62,357 nt of DNA, from the NCBI RefSeq assembly GCF_019192735.1, contig NZ_JAHTKP010000044.1, forward strand, positions 1-62,357. Reading direction: 5' to 3'. This document shows positions 39,589 through 46,858 of the stretch, in pieces; position 1 is the first letter of the stretch, and each line of letters begins with the position of its first letter. Source of the DNA: Kitasatospora aureofaciens. Lineage in GTDB: Bacteria; Actinomycetota; Actinomycetes; Streptomycetales; Streptomycetaceae. The notes beneath the pieces are model-generated. The model saw only the letters and a program-made list of their open reading frames with translations, was not told the origin of the DNA and ran no database searches. Both the position numbers and the translations under genes were made by a program.

Positions 39589-40326
39589 ATGAGCAGCAGC
39601 CACACCACGCAGGACCGCGAGCAGGACGGCCTCCACGGTGACAGCGGCCTCCACCCCACCCGCGCCCGCCGGACGGAGGAGCCGCCGCCCTTCTGGCGGG
39701 CGCCGTTCTCCGCGCACTACTACCGCGAGGTCGGCTACGTGCTCACCGGCCTGCCGGTGGCGATCGCCGGCTTCGTTGTCGCGATCCCGCTCTTCGCGCT
39801 GGGCCTCGGCACCATCGTCACGGCCCTCGGCCTGCCCGTGCTGGCCGGGCTGACCGTCGCCGCCCGCGGCCTCGGCCGGCTGGAGCGGTCGCGGGTGCGG
39901 ACCATGCTCGCCCTGGACGTGCCCGCCCCGGCGCCGGTGCGCCAGGTCCGGCCGGGCACCTGGGGTGCGATCACCGCGCGGATGGCGGACGCGGCCGGGT
40001 GGAAGGCCGTGCTGTACCAGGTGCTGAACTTCCCGTGGGCGGTGCTCAGCTTCGTGCTGACCCTGGTGTTCCAGGTACTCGGCTGGGCGCTGCTGCTCTA
40101 CCCGCTGTACCACTGGGTCTTCGCGACCTACACCCCGTGGCCGGGCGCCCGGCTGTTCGACTACCGGGACAGCAAGGGCGTCGAGCATGTCTACTACATC
40201 CAGGGCGTCTGGCAGATCGCCGGGCTGGCGGTGGCCGGTCTGCTGATCATCCTCCTCACCGCGCAGCTGGTCCGCGCCCTGACCAACGTCAACCGGGCCG
40301 CCGCTCGGGGCCTGCTCGGTCGCTGA
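39589..40326 (+). CDS. Sensor-domain membrane protein without kinase
   Basis: The 245-aa protein starts at ATG 39589. A hydrophilic head of 35 residues is followed by helices at about 48-70 and 72-92, a soluble middle, and two more helices (140-172 and 205-230). The segment FWRAPFSAHYYREVGYVLTGLP is typical of the 'putative sensor' domain (PF13796) that in Streptomyces usually precedes a histidine kinase core; that core is missing here. The protein may act as a partner for another kinase. No response regulator lies adjacent. Confidence 0.82.
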   Translation: MSSSHTTQDREQDGLHGDSGLHPTRARRTEEPPPFWRAPFSAHYYREVGYVLTGLPVAIAGFVVAIPLFALGLGTIVTALGLPVLAGLTVAARGLGRLERSRVRTMLALDVPAPAPVRQVRPGTWGAITARMADAAGWKAVLYQVLNFPWAVLSFVLTLVFQVLGWALLLYPLYHWVFATYTPWPGARLFDYRDSKGVEHVYYIQGVWQIAGLAVAGLLIILLTAQLVRALTNVNRAAARGLLGR

Positions 40327-40370
40327 GCCCGACCGACTACAACGGCCCCGACGGCCCCGACCTACCGCAA

Positions 40371-40415
40371 CGGCCCCGCCCGCGCCCCGGACCACTCCGG
40401 ATGCGGGCGGGGCCG
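40371..40415 (+). terminator. Hairpin terminator after sensor-domain gene
   Basis: CGGCCCCGCCCGC (40371-40383) and GCGGGCGGGGCCG (40403-40415) form a perfect 13-bp stem with a 19-base loop. Confidence 0.7.
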
Positions 40416-40435
40416 GCCCGTGTTCGGATGGCCGG

Positions 40436-41194
40436 GTGGCCGACGACACCCCCGCCGTGGACCCGGGCCTCCTGGTCACCTCCCGCCCGCTGGACGAGTA
40501 CTGCGGGCTCTTCGGCCTCACCCGCGCCCGGCTCGCCGCCGTGCCCGGACCGGTGCTCGACTGCCCGGGCGGCGCGGCCGGTCTGCCCGCCGAGGCCCGC
40601 GCACTCGGCTGCCACGTGATCGCCGCCGACCCGGCGTACGCCCTGCCCCCGCCCGAGGTCGCCGCCCACGCGCTGGCCGCCCGGGCGGCGATGGCCGCCG
40701 CGATGGCCGCCCGCCCCGAGCTGTACCCGCCCGCACGGCTGCGCCCGTACGACCGCTACCTGCGCAGCTGGGACCGCGCCCGCCGGCTGTACACCGCCGA
40801 CTCGGCCGCCCACCCCGAGCAGTACGTGGCCGCCGCACTGCCCCGGCTGCCGTTCGCGGACGGCGCGTTCGCCCTCACCCTGAGCGGCTACCTGCTCTTC
40901 GCCTACCCCGAACGCTTCGGCCCGCGGCGGCAGTTGGACGCGCTGGTGGAACTGGTCCGGGTGACCGCCCCGGACGGCGAGGTGCGTGTCTACCCGCTGC
41001 ACGACGGCCACGGTCGCCCCTGCGGCCGCCTCGACGCCCTGCGGTACGCCCTCGGGGAGCGCCGGATCGCCAGCGAGATCCGCCGCTTCCCGCGCGCCGA
41101 GGACGGCCGCACCCGCCGCGTCCTGGTGCTGTGCGCCGCCGACCACCGCCGTCGGGCCGCCGGTAATAGCCAGCAGGCGGGCGGGTGCATCTGA
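40436..41194 (+). CDS. Class I SAM-dependent methyltransferase-like protein
   Basis: GTG 40436 gives 252 aa. The nucleotide-binding motif is atypical: VLDCPGGAAGLPAEARALG, with CHVIAADPAY as the second strand, then a late FADGAFALTLSGYLLFAYPE and a beta-strand EVRVYPLHDGHG. This follows the order of class I methyltransferases with a reduced SAM loop. A long helical insert (about 80-120) precedes motif IV. Substrate and activity are unknown. It is a single gene after a terminator and convergent with the following membrane protein. Confidence 0.78.
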   Translation: MADDTPAVDPGLLVTSRPLDEYCGLFGLTRARLAAVPGPVLDCPGGAAGLPAEARALGCHVIAADPAYALPPPEVAAHALAARAAMAAAMAARPELYPPARLRPYDRYLRSWDRARRLYTADSAAHPEQYVAAALPRLPFADGAFALTLSGYLLFAYPERFGPRRQLDALVELVRVTAPDGEVRVYPLHDGHGRPCGRLDALRYALGERRIASEIRRFPRAEDGRTRRVLVLCAADHRRRAAGNSQQAGGCI

Positions 41195-41249
41195 TGATCG
41201 CCTCGCCCATGGAGACGAGGTGGGAGCAGCCCGAACTGCACTTCGCAGT

Positions 41250-42398
41250 CTAGGAGTTATCCGCAGCGGTCGGAGCCGGAGCCGGAGCCGCAGCCGGAGC
41301 AGGAGTCGAGACGGCCGGCGGCTGCTGCTGCGGCGGCAGGAAGGCCGTCCCCTCCAGGCGGGACAGTATTTTCTCCGCCAGCCAACTCCGGTCGCTGCCG
41401 TACGGAATGCCGTCAGGCAGCACCAACTGCCCCGCCACCGCGTCCCGCAGCCGCTGCCCGTCGGCGGCGGGAAGCCGGGAGAGCAGCCCCCGGGCGGCCA
41501 GCAGCGCGTGGTACTGCTCGAAGCCCGAGCGCGGGTGCTCGATCGCGTCCAGCACGCTCGGCAGGTCGGCCAGCGCCGAATCGCCCTGCATCAGTGCGAG
41601 CGCCTGGATCCGTCGCCCCTCCGAGCCGTCCGCGTACAGCTCCCGCACCTGATCGGCGGTGAGCGCCGAGCGGCGCGCGGTCGACCGGACCTCGGCCACC
41701 ACGCCCTCCGGCCCGCAGGACGTGGACGACGCGGGCGCCGACGAGGGCGGCAGCTGCCCGGCCAGCGCGGCCGGCTGGTCCGCGCTGCCGCCCAGCAGCC
41801 CGAGCTGCTGCATCGCGCGCACCCGCAGGTCGTCCGCGCCCACCTTGTCGCCGCGCCGGTCGCGGTCCTGCCCGGCCAGGAAGAGGTCCAGCGCCTGGTC
41901 CGCGTCGGTCAGCACCTGCGGCAGCGCGAGCCTGGTCACCAGCCAGCCCGCCAGGAAGCCGAAGACCAGGAAGTACAGCACCAGCGCCGCCGCGAACGGC
42001 ACGGCCGCGTCCTCCCCGCCCAGCGCGGGCGCCAGCGCCGTGCCGAGCTGGTGCAGCCGCTCGCCGAGCGAGCCGAGCTGGGTCAGCCCGACGCCGAGCA
42101 GGACCTTGGTCAGCCAGTCCGACACCTGCTCCAGGTTGGTGTTCGGCGCGTACGAGCCCTGCGGCTCGGCGGAGCCGCTGCGTACGCGCGGCACCCCGAA
42201 CAGGAAACCCAGCGCACCGCCCACCACCGTCGACGCCCCGGCCACCACCAGCCCGCCGCCCAGCGCCTGCCAGGCCTGCGCCCGCCCGAGCGAGAACAGC
42301 AGCAGCCCGAGCAGCCCGGTCCCGAGCAGGACCCCGGCCGCGGTCCACTGCGCCGTCCGCAGGGCCGCCGTGCCGCCCCGCCGCCGCGTCTTCGCCAT
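41250..42398 (-). CDS. Unknown membrane protein (382 aa)
   Basis: ATG 42398 gives a protein with two N-terminal membrane helices (about 16-36 and 46-68) and a third pair near 125-158, then a soluble region of 220 residues. The soluble part has a helical repeat-like look (LPSVLDAIEHPRSGFEQYHALLAARGLLS) and ends in a proline/alanine tail. The phrase ASTVVGGALGFLFGVPR followed by SYAPNTNLEQVSDWLTKVLLGVGLTQLG recalls a widespread but uncharacterised bacterial membrane family. A promoter-like TAGAGT (42450-42445) lies 47 bases before the start. No function can be named. Confidence 0.78.
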   Translation of the reverse strand: MAKTRRRGGTAALRTAQWTAAGVLLGTGLLGLLLFSLGRAQAWQALGGGLVVAGASTVVGGALGFLFGVPRVRSGSAEPQGSYAPNTNLEQVSDWLTKVLLGVGLTQLGSLGERLHQLGTALAPALGGEDAAVPFAAALVLYFLVFGFLAGWLVTRLALPQVLTDADQALDLFLAGQDRDRRGDKVGADDLRVRAMQQLGLLGGSADQPAALAGQLPPSSAPASSTSCGPEGVVAEVRSTARRSALTADQVRELYADGSEGRRIQALALMQGDSALADLPSVLDAIEHPRSGFEQYHALLAARGLLSRLPAADGQRLRDAVAGQLVLPDGIPYGSDRSWLAEKILSRLEGTAFLPPQQQPPAVSTPAPAAAPAPAPTAADNS

Positions 42399-42549
42399 CG
42401 CCTACCCCCTGTGCCCGCGCCGCTCCGCTCCGGAACCCGGGCCGACTCTAGCGCTGCGGCCCCACCACGGGAACGCCTCCGGGCCGCCCCCGCTACGACG
42501 AAGGTGCACCGGAAGAGACAAAGGCGCACCTGAGAGACAAAGGTGCCCG

Positions 42550-42772
42550 GAAAAGCAGACAGCCCGCGGGCTGCTCCTCCGCGCCGGCCCGTGCACTGGC
42601 CTGGCGCCGAGGCACCGGGGATGAACCGGTGAGCCCGCGGGCCGGGTGACTGCTATGGATTTCGCCTGCCGGGGACCTGGGGTCCCACCCTGCGCAGGCA
42701 GGGGCGGCTCTAGCGAGCAGCCACCTCACACATCCTGATGGAACTCAACTCAGGATCACCTCCTTTCAGTGT
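42550..42772 (-). ncRNA. Candidate structured leader or small RNA with short ORF
   Basis: A separate transcript is predicted from the promoter at 42808-42779 to a CAGCCCGCGGGCTG hairpin followed by TTTT near 42555-42575. It starts with an extended Shine-Dalgarno sequence, then the short ORF at 42733-42710, then several GC-rich hairpins (for example GGGACC-CCA-GGTCCC). The next gene (start 42398) seems to have its own promoter, so this may be a stand-alone RNA or an attenuator leader. No Rfam class is recognised. Confidence 0.4.
42710..42733 (-). CDS. Seven-codon leader ORF behind a near-perfect extended Shine-Dalgarno
   Basis: ATG 42733 codes MCEVAAR and ends TAG. The ribosome site GAAAGGAGGTGATCC (42767-42753) is complementary to the entire 3' tail of 16S rRNA. 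It is separated from the ATG by 19 bases, which contain most of a hairpin: ATCCTGA (42756-42750) pairs with TCAGGAT (42738-42732), bringing the site close to the start while masking the AT of the ATG. The layout is typical of regulatory leader peptides. Whether it is translated is inference. Confidence 0.45.
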   Translation of the reverse strand: MCEVAAR

Positions 42773-42778
42773 GCGGCC

Positions 42779-42808
42779 ACGATAGGCAGGTCACCCGGAG
42801 GAGGGCAA
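42779..42808 (-). promoter_or_regulatory. Promoter of the leader/small RNA
   Basis: Minus strand TTGCCC (42808-42803), an 18-base spacer and TATCGT (42784-42779) precede the extended Shine-Dalgarno by about 12 bases. Both hexamers fit the vegetative consensus. Confidence 0.45.
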
Positions 42809-42839
42809 CGGATTATTCGCGGCCGGCCCGGGAAACGCG

Positions 42840-42871
42840 AAAGGCCCGGAGGACGAATCCTCCGGGCCTTT
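42840..42871. terminator. Bidirectional terminator after the initiator tRNA
   Basis: AAAGGCCCGGAGG and CCTCCGGGCCTTT form a perfect 13-bp stem around ACGAAT, 12 bases beyond the 3' end of the tRNA gene. Confidence 0.88.
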
Positions 42872-42882
42872 CGGCTACTGAG

Positions 42883-42956
42883 TAGCGGGGACAGGATTTG
42901 AACCTGCGACCTCTGGGTTATGAGCCCAGCGAGCTACCGAGCTGCTCCACCCCGCG
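42883..42956 (-). tRNA. Initiator tRNA-fMet (CAU)
   Basis: The 74-base gene reads CGCGGGG at the 5' end, GAGCAGCTCGGTAGCTC as D arm, CTGGG-CTCATAA-CCCAG as anticodon arm, CAGGTTCAAATCCTG as T arm and CCCCGCT-A at the 3' end. The anticodon is CAT. The first base C faces U at position 72 (no pair) and three consecutive G:C pairs border the anticodon loop, both hallmarks of the initiator. CCA is not encoded. A terminator follows. Confidence 0.97.
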
Positions 42957-43006
42957 TCGGTGAACACAACAATACGTGGAAGTCGCCCGGATGGGAAATC
43001 GGTTCT

Positions 43007-44317
43007 TCACCGGGGCTCGGCGGAGCGCTTCCCGCCTCTGGCGGCGTGCCGGGCGGTTCGGGATCTGGCCCAGGCGGCGAAGCAGATCAGCGCGGCGAAG
43101 CAGGGCACCATCAGCACCGCGTACACCAGCAGGAAGCCGTGCGTGCCGAGGTCGGCGGCGGCGTTCCAGGTGCCGTGCAGGACCATCGCCAGCAGCAGCC
43201 CGATCGGGGCGGCGATCCGGGCCAGCCAGCGGCGGTGGGTGGTGAGCGCGACGGCGAGGCCGAGCCCGGTGAGGGCGGTGAACAGCGGGTGGGCGAAGGG
43301 GGAGAGCAGGCCGCGCAGGACGAAGGTCTGGACGGTGCTGTCGAAGTCGCGCAGGCTGGGCGGCTCGCCGAGGCCGATGCTGTCCAGCCGCTGCTGCTGG
43401 TCGCTGGTGAAGGCCCGGCCCAGGTAGAGGGCGTTCTCGGTGAAGGCGAAGCCGCAGGCGGCCATCCCGCCGAGGACCACCCCGGCGGCCAGGGTGCGCG
43501 GCCGGGAGCGGGGGTGCCCGCGGTCGCCGGGCGGCGGGGCGGGGCGCAGGTACGGCAGCGGGCGCAGGTAGGGGCGCAGCCCCAGCCGTCCCCGGGCGTG
43601 CGGACCGGCGGGGCGGCGCGCGTACGGTCGGGGGCGCCGGGGGCCCGGCAGGCGGTACAGCAACGGCGCGCAGGGGCGCCCGTCCCGGAGGCCGCGGCAG
43701 CGGAGCCGTCCGCCGATCGGTAGCAGCAGGACGAGCAGGGCGGTGCCCTTGGCGGTCTCCTCGATCACCGGGGTGACGATGCCGGCGCCCAGCAGTTCGC
43801 CGAGCGGGCCCTGGTGGGCGGTGAGGTGGCTGCTGGTCCAGTTGTTGGCGAGGATCGCGACGGTGGTCGCTGCGCAGGCGCCCCAGCCGAGGCAGAACAC
43901 GGTGTGCCGCAGCGGCACCCGGGCGGTCAGGTTGAGCCAGGCGAGGCCGCCGAGCACGAACGGCAGCGGGACCATTGCCAGGCCGAGGCCGACCAGCAGC
44001 CCGGTGGTGCCGGTCTGCCGCTGGACCAGCTGCAGGATCAGGACCCCGCAGCCGGCCAGGGTCAGGACGGCGGTCGCGGTGACGGAGGGAAGCGCCAGCG
44101 AGCGGGTGCGCCGGAGGAGAGTGGACTGGAGGAGGGCGGACCGGAGGACGGCGGGCCGCGCCGGGGCGGACCCGGTCGGCCACGGCACGAACCGCTGGAC
44201 CCGACGCCTCCGGGGCCCCGGGATGGTCCAGGTGCCGCCGGTGCGCGGGGCCGTCTCCGGTGCGTCAGCGGCGGCCTGGACGGTGGCCCGGAACCCGCCG
44301 CCGGACGGGCTGCTCAC
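43007..44317 (-). CDS. PrsW-like intramembrane protease with proline/arginine-rich insert
   Basis: GTG 44317 gives 436 aa and lies seven bases after the -10-like TACCCT, so it is probably leaderless. About eight membrane helices carry the family motifs VIEETAKG (E-E-x-x-K), FAFTENALY, SPFAHPLFTAL and LHGTWNAAA. PrsW enzymes cut anti-sigma factors within the membrane. A soluble insert of about 75 residues, rich in R, P and L (about 195-270), splits the first motif from the second and is unusual in length. The 5' part is a low-complexity soluble stretch. Confidence 0.9.
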   Translation of the reverse strand: MSSPSGGGFRATVQAAADAPETAPRTGGTWTIPGPRRRRVQRFVPWPTGSAPARPAVLRSALLQSTLLRRTRSLALPSVTATAVLTLAGCGVLILQLVQRQTGTTGLLVGLGLAMVPLPFVLGGLAWLNLTARVPLRHTVFCLGWGACAATTVAILANNWTSSHLTAHQGPLGELLGAGIVTPVIEETAKGTALLVLLLPIGGRLRCRGLRDGRPCAPLLYRLPGPRRPRPYARRPAGPHARGRLGLRPYLRPLPYLRPAPPPGDRGHPRSRPRTLAAGVVLGGMAACGFAFTENALYLGRAFTSDQQQRLDSIGLGEPPSLRDFDSTVQTFVLRGLLSPFAHPLFTALTGLGLAVALTTHRRWLARIAAPIGLLLAMVLHGTWNAAADLGTHGFLLVYAVLMVPCFAALICFAAWARSRTARHAARGGKRSAEPR

Positions 44318-44432
44318 CCGGCACAGGGTAGGCCACGGCACGGGCCCGCCGGGAGGACTCGGGACGAATCGTCCGCGTCGCGCGGGGCCCGTCGATCATG
44401 GCGGGGAGGGCCGTTCGAACGGCCCCGGAGGT

Positions 44433-45263
44433 TCAGCGGCGGCGGAACAGCAGGTCGTGGACGACGTGGCCCTTGGCGATCCCGGCCCGCTCGAACTTGG
44501 TGACCGGCCGCCACGCGGGCCGCGGCGCGTACCCGGGGATGCTGCCGTCCGGGTGGTCCGCGGGCTCCAGCCAGCCGGTCCCGTCACCCTCGGGGTGCAA
44601 GTTCTCCAGCTCCGGCGAGGCAGACAGCACGGCCAGCATCTGCTCGGCGTACGGCTCCCAGTCGGTCGCGCAGTGCACCAGGGCGCCGGGGGCGAGGCGG
44701 GGCAGGACGAGGTCGAGGAAGGACTCCTGGATCAGCCGGCGCTTGTGGTGCTTGGGCTTGGGCCACGGGTCGGCGAAGTAGACCCGCAGGCCGGCCAGCG
44801 AGGCGTCCGGCAGCATGTCGCGCATCAGGATGACGGCGTCGCCGGCGGCCAGCCGGACGTTGTCGGAGCCGTCGCGCTCCAGCAGGCCGAGCAGGTTGCC
44901 GTGGCCGGGCGTGTGGACGTCGGCGGCGAGGATGCCCATCGCCGGATCGGCGGCGGCCATCGTGGCGGTGGTCTCGCCCATGCCGAAGCCGATCTCCAGG
45001 GTGACCGGCCGCTCGCCGAACAGCTCGCGCAGGTCGAGCGGGCTGCCGTCGATCGGTATGCCGTAGGTCTCCCAGCCCCGGTCCAGGGCGCCCGCCTGGG
45101 CGTTGGTCATCCGCCCCCGGCGCGGCTGGAAGCTGCGGATGCGCCGCTCGCGGTGCTGGGCCTCGGTCGCCTTGTGCGGGTACATCGGCGCGGGGTAGCC
45201 GGCCGGCGCGGCGGACAGGCGGGCGGACGGCGTTTGCTGGGGGATGGGGGCGGTGGCAGTCAC
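44433..45263 (-). CDS. trmB: tRNA (guanosine-46-N7) methyltransferase TrmB
   Basis: GTG 45263 gives 276 aa; TAGACT (45278-45273) lies nine bases before it, suggesting a leaderless message. The SAM motif is LEIGFGMGETTA (near 90), the family-defining YFADPWPKPKHHKRR follows, and the end carries VTKFERAGIAKGH. TrmB makes m7G46 in the variable loop of tRNAs. The N-terminal 50 residues are an extension with basic patches, common in actinobacteria. It is monocistronic. Confidence 0.95.
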   Translation of the reverse strand: MTATAPIPQQTPSARLSAAPAGYPAPMYPHKATEAQHRERRIRSFQPRRGRMTNAQAGALDRGWETYGIPIDGSPLDLRELFGERPVTLEIGFGMGETTATMAAADPAMGILAADVHTPGHGNLLGLLERDGSDNVRLAAGDAVILMRDMLPDASLAGLRVYFADPWPKPKHHKRRLIQESFLDLVLPRLAPGALVHCATDWEPYAEQMLAVLSASPELENLHPEGDGTGWLEPADHPDGSIPGYAPRPAWRPVTKFERAGIAKGHVVHDLLFRRR

Positions 45264-45272
45264 AATCCCCCG

Positions 45273-45278
45273 AGTCTA
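45273..45278 (-). promoter_or_regulatory. -10 element of leaderless trmB
   Basis: TAGACT on the minus strand ends nine bases before GTG 45263, placing the predicted transcript start at or next to the start codon. Confidence 0.4.
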
Positions 45279-45354
45279 CGGGGCCGCTGGGCACCTTCCG
45301 CAGGGCCTGTGACCGGGCTCATTCCCGGGCTCGCCCTCAGGCTTGTCCCCGCGC

Positions 45355-46590
45355 TCACCCTCCGGCCTCCAGTGCCGCCAGCGCCCGCCGGGCCACCTCC
45401 CGGCCGATCGGCAGGGAGGCCGTCGCGGCGGGGGAGGGGGCGTTGAGGACGTGCACCAGGCGGCGCGGGGAGCGCGGGTCGTCCGGGTCGAAGCCGGCGA
45501 AGGCGAAGTCGTCCAGCAGCGAGCCGTCCCTGGCCACGGCCTGGGCGCGTACCCCGGCGGCGGCCGGCACCAGGTCGTCGGCGGTCACCGCGGGCAGCAG
45601 CCGCCGGACGGCGAGGGTGAACGCCCGCTTGGACAGCGAGCGGTGCAGCTCGCCGACCTCGTACCGCCAGTGCCGCCGCACGATCCGCCAGGTGCCCGGG
45701 AAGGCGAGCGTCCCGGCCAGGTCGCGCGGGCGGACGGTCCGCCAGTCGTACCCCTCGCGGGCCAGCGCGGGCACCGCGTTCGGGCCGACGTGCACGTCCC
45801 CGTGGATGCCCCGGGTGAGGTGCACGCCGAGGAAGGGAAACGCCGGGTCGGGTACCGGGTAGACCAGGCCGCGCACCAAATCCCGTCGCTCCTTGGTGAG
45901 TTCGTAGTACTCGCCGCGGAAGGGGACGATCCGCACCCCCGGGTCGTCGCCGGCCAGCCGGGCGATCCGGTCGCTGTGCAGCCCGGCGCAGTTCACCAGC
46001 ACCCGGCAGCGCAGCTCCCCGGTGGAGGTCTGCACCGTCACCCCGTCCGCCCGCCGGGCCACCGCCCACAGCTCGATGCCCGTTCGCAGCTCCGCGCCGG
46101 CCTCCCGGGCCAGCCGGGCGTACGTCGTGGCGACGGCCGGGAAGTCGCAGATGCCGGTGGTGCCGACGTGCAGCCCGGCCAGACCGGCGACCTCCGGCTC
46201 GTACCGCGCGATCCCGGCCCGGTCGAGCTCGGTGACCGGGATGCCGTTGGCCCGGCCGCGCTCGGCCAGCGCCGCCAGCCGGGGCAGTTCGGCGGGGTCG
46301 GTGGCCACGATCAGCTTGCCGGTCACCTCGTACGGGATGCCGTGCTCGCGGCAGAATTCCACCAGCTCGGCGGCGCCCGCCACGGCGAACCGCGCCTTGT
46401 ACGAGCCGGGGCGGTAGTAGACGCCGCTGTGGATCACCCCGCTGTTGCGCCCGGTCTGGTGGGCGGCGAAGCCGGGCTCCTTCTCCAGCACCGCGAGTCG
46501 CAGCCCCGGCCGGGCCCGGGTGAGCGCGTACGCCGTGGCGAGGCCGACGATCCCGCCGCCCACCACCAGCACGTCGAAGTCGTACGCCAC
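45355..46590 (-). CDS. lhgO: L-2-hydroxyglutarate oxidase LhgO
   Basis: GTG 46590 follows GAGGAG at six bases and gives 411 aa. It is a DAO-type FAD enzyme: FDVLVVGGGIVGLATAYAL (FAD), EKEPGFAAHQTGRNSGVIHSGVYY (the family signature) and the late LVNCAGLHSDRIA. LhgO oxidises L-2-hydroxyglutarate to 2-oxoglutarate with electrons to the membrane quinone. The long upstream in-frame extension has no ribosome site and was not used. Confidence 0.95.
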   Translation of the reverse strand: MAYDFDVLVVGGGIVGLATAYALTRARPGLRLAVLEKEPGFAAHQTGRNSGVIHSGVYYRPGSYKARFAVAGAAELVEFCREHGIPYEVTGKLIVATDPAELPRLAALAERGRANGIPVTELDRAGIARYEPEVAGLAGLHVGTTGICDFPAVATTYARLAREAGAELRTGIELWAVARRADGVTVQTSTGELRCRVLVNCAGLHSDRIARLAGDDPGVRIVPFRGEYYELTKERRDLVRGLVYPVPDPAFPFLGVHLTRGIHGDVHVGPNAVPALAREGYDWRTVRPRDLAGTLAFPGTWRIVRRHWRYEVGELHRSLSKRAFTLAVRRLLPAVTADDLVPAAAGVRAQAVARDGSLLDDFAFAGFDPDDPRSPRRLVHVLNAPSPAATASLPIGREVARRALAALEAGG

Positions 46591-46800
46591 CGCCCGCTCC
46601 TCGCAGTCCGTCCGGCCCGCCATCCTTGCCCGCCATCGGGCAGGAGGGGCCTGGCCAGGCCGATGGTGCCACGGCGCGCTGGGCCGGTCGAGGGCGCACC
46701 GGCTCACGCCCGCCCCGGCCGGGGGCCCCGGCGTGGGGTGGGCCTTGGGCATCGCGCCGCGGTGCCTCCCGGTGCCGCCTGAGGCTCGGGACGCCGGACG

Positions 46801-46835
46801 GCGACGCGCTGGGGCTCCCCGCCCCCGCGCGTCGC
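46801..46835 (-). terminator. Hairpin terminator after the Ro gene
   Basis: GCGACGCGC (46801-46809) and GCGCGTCGC (46827-46835) pair perfectly, 23 bases past the Ro stop. An 11-base C run (46842-46852) lies between. Confidence 0.65.
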
Positions 46836-46858
46836 CACCGTCCCCCCCCCCCGCGTCG

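Noticed and set aside
42753..42767. Fragment of a 16S rRNA gene (match to its 3' end)
   Set aside because: Only 15 bases match and the flanks do not. On the minus strand it makes sense as an extended Shine-Dalgarno site.
46842..46852. Phase-variable poly-C tract
   Set aside because: The 11-base run lies in the gap between the Ro stop and its hairpin, not in a promoter or coding region, so no switch is evident. It may be a sequencing-sensitive homopolymer.
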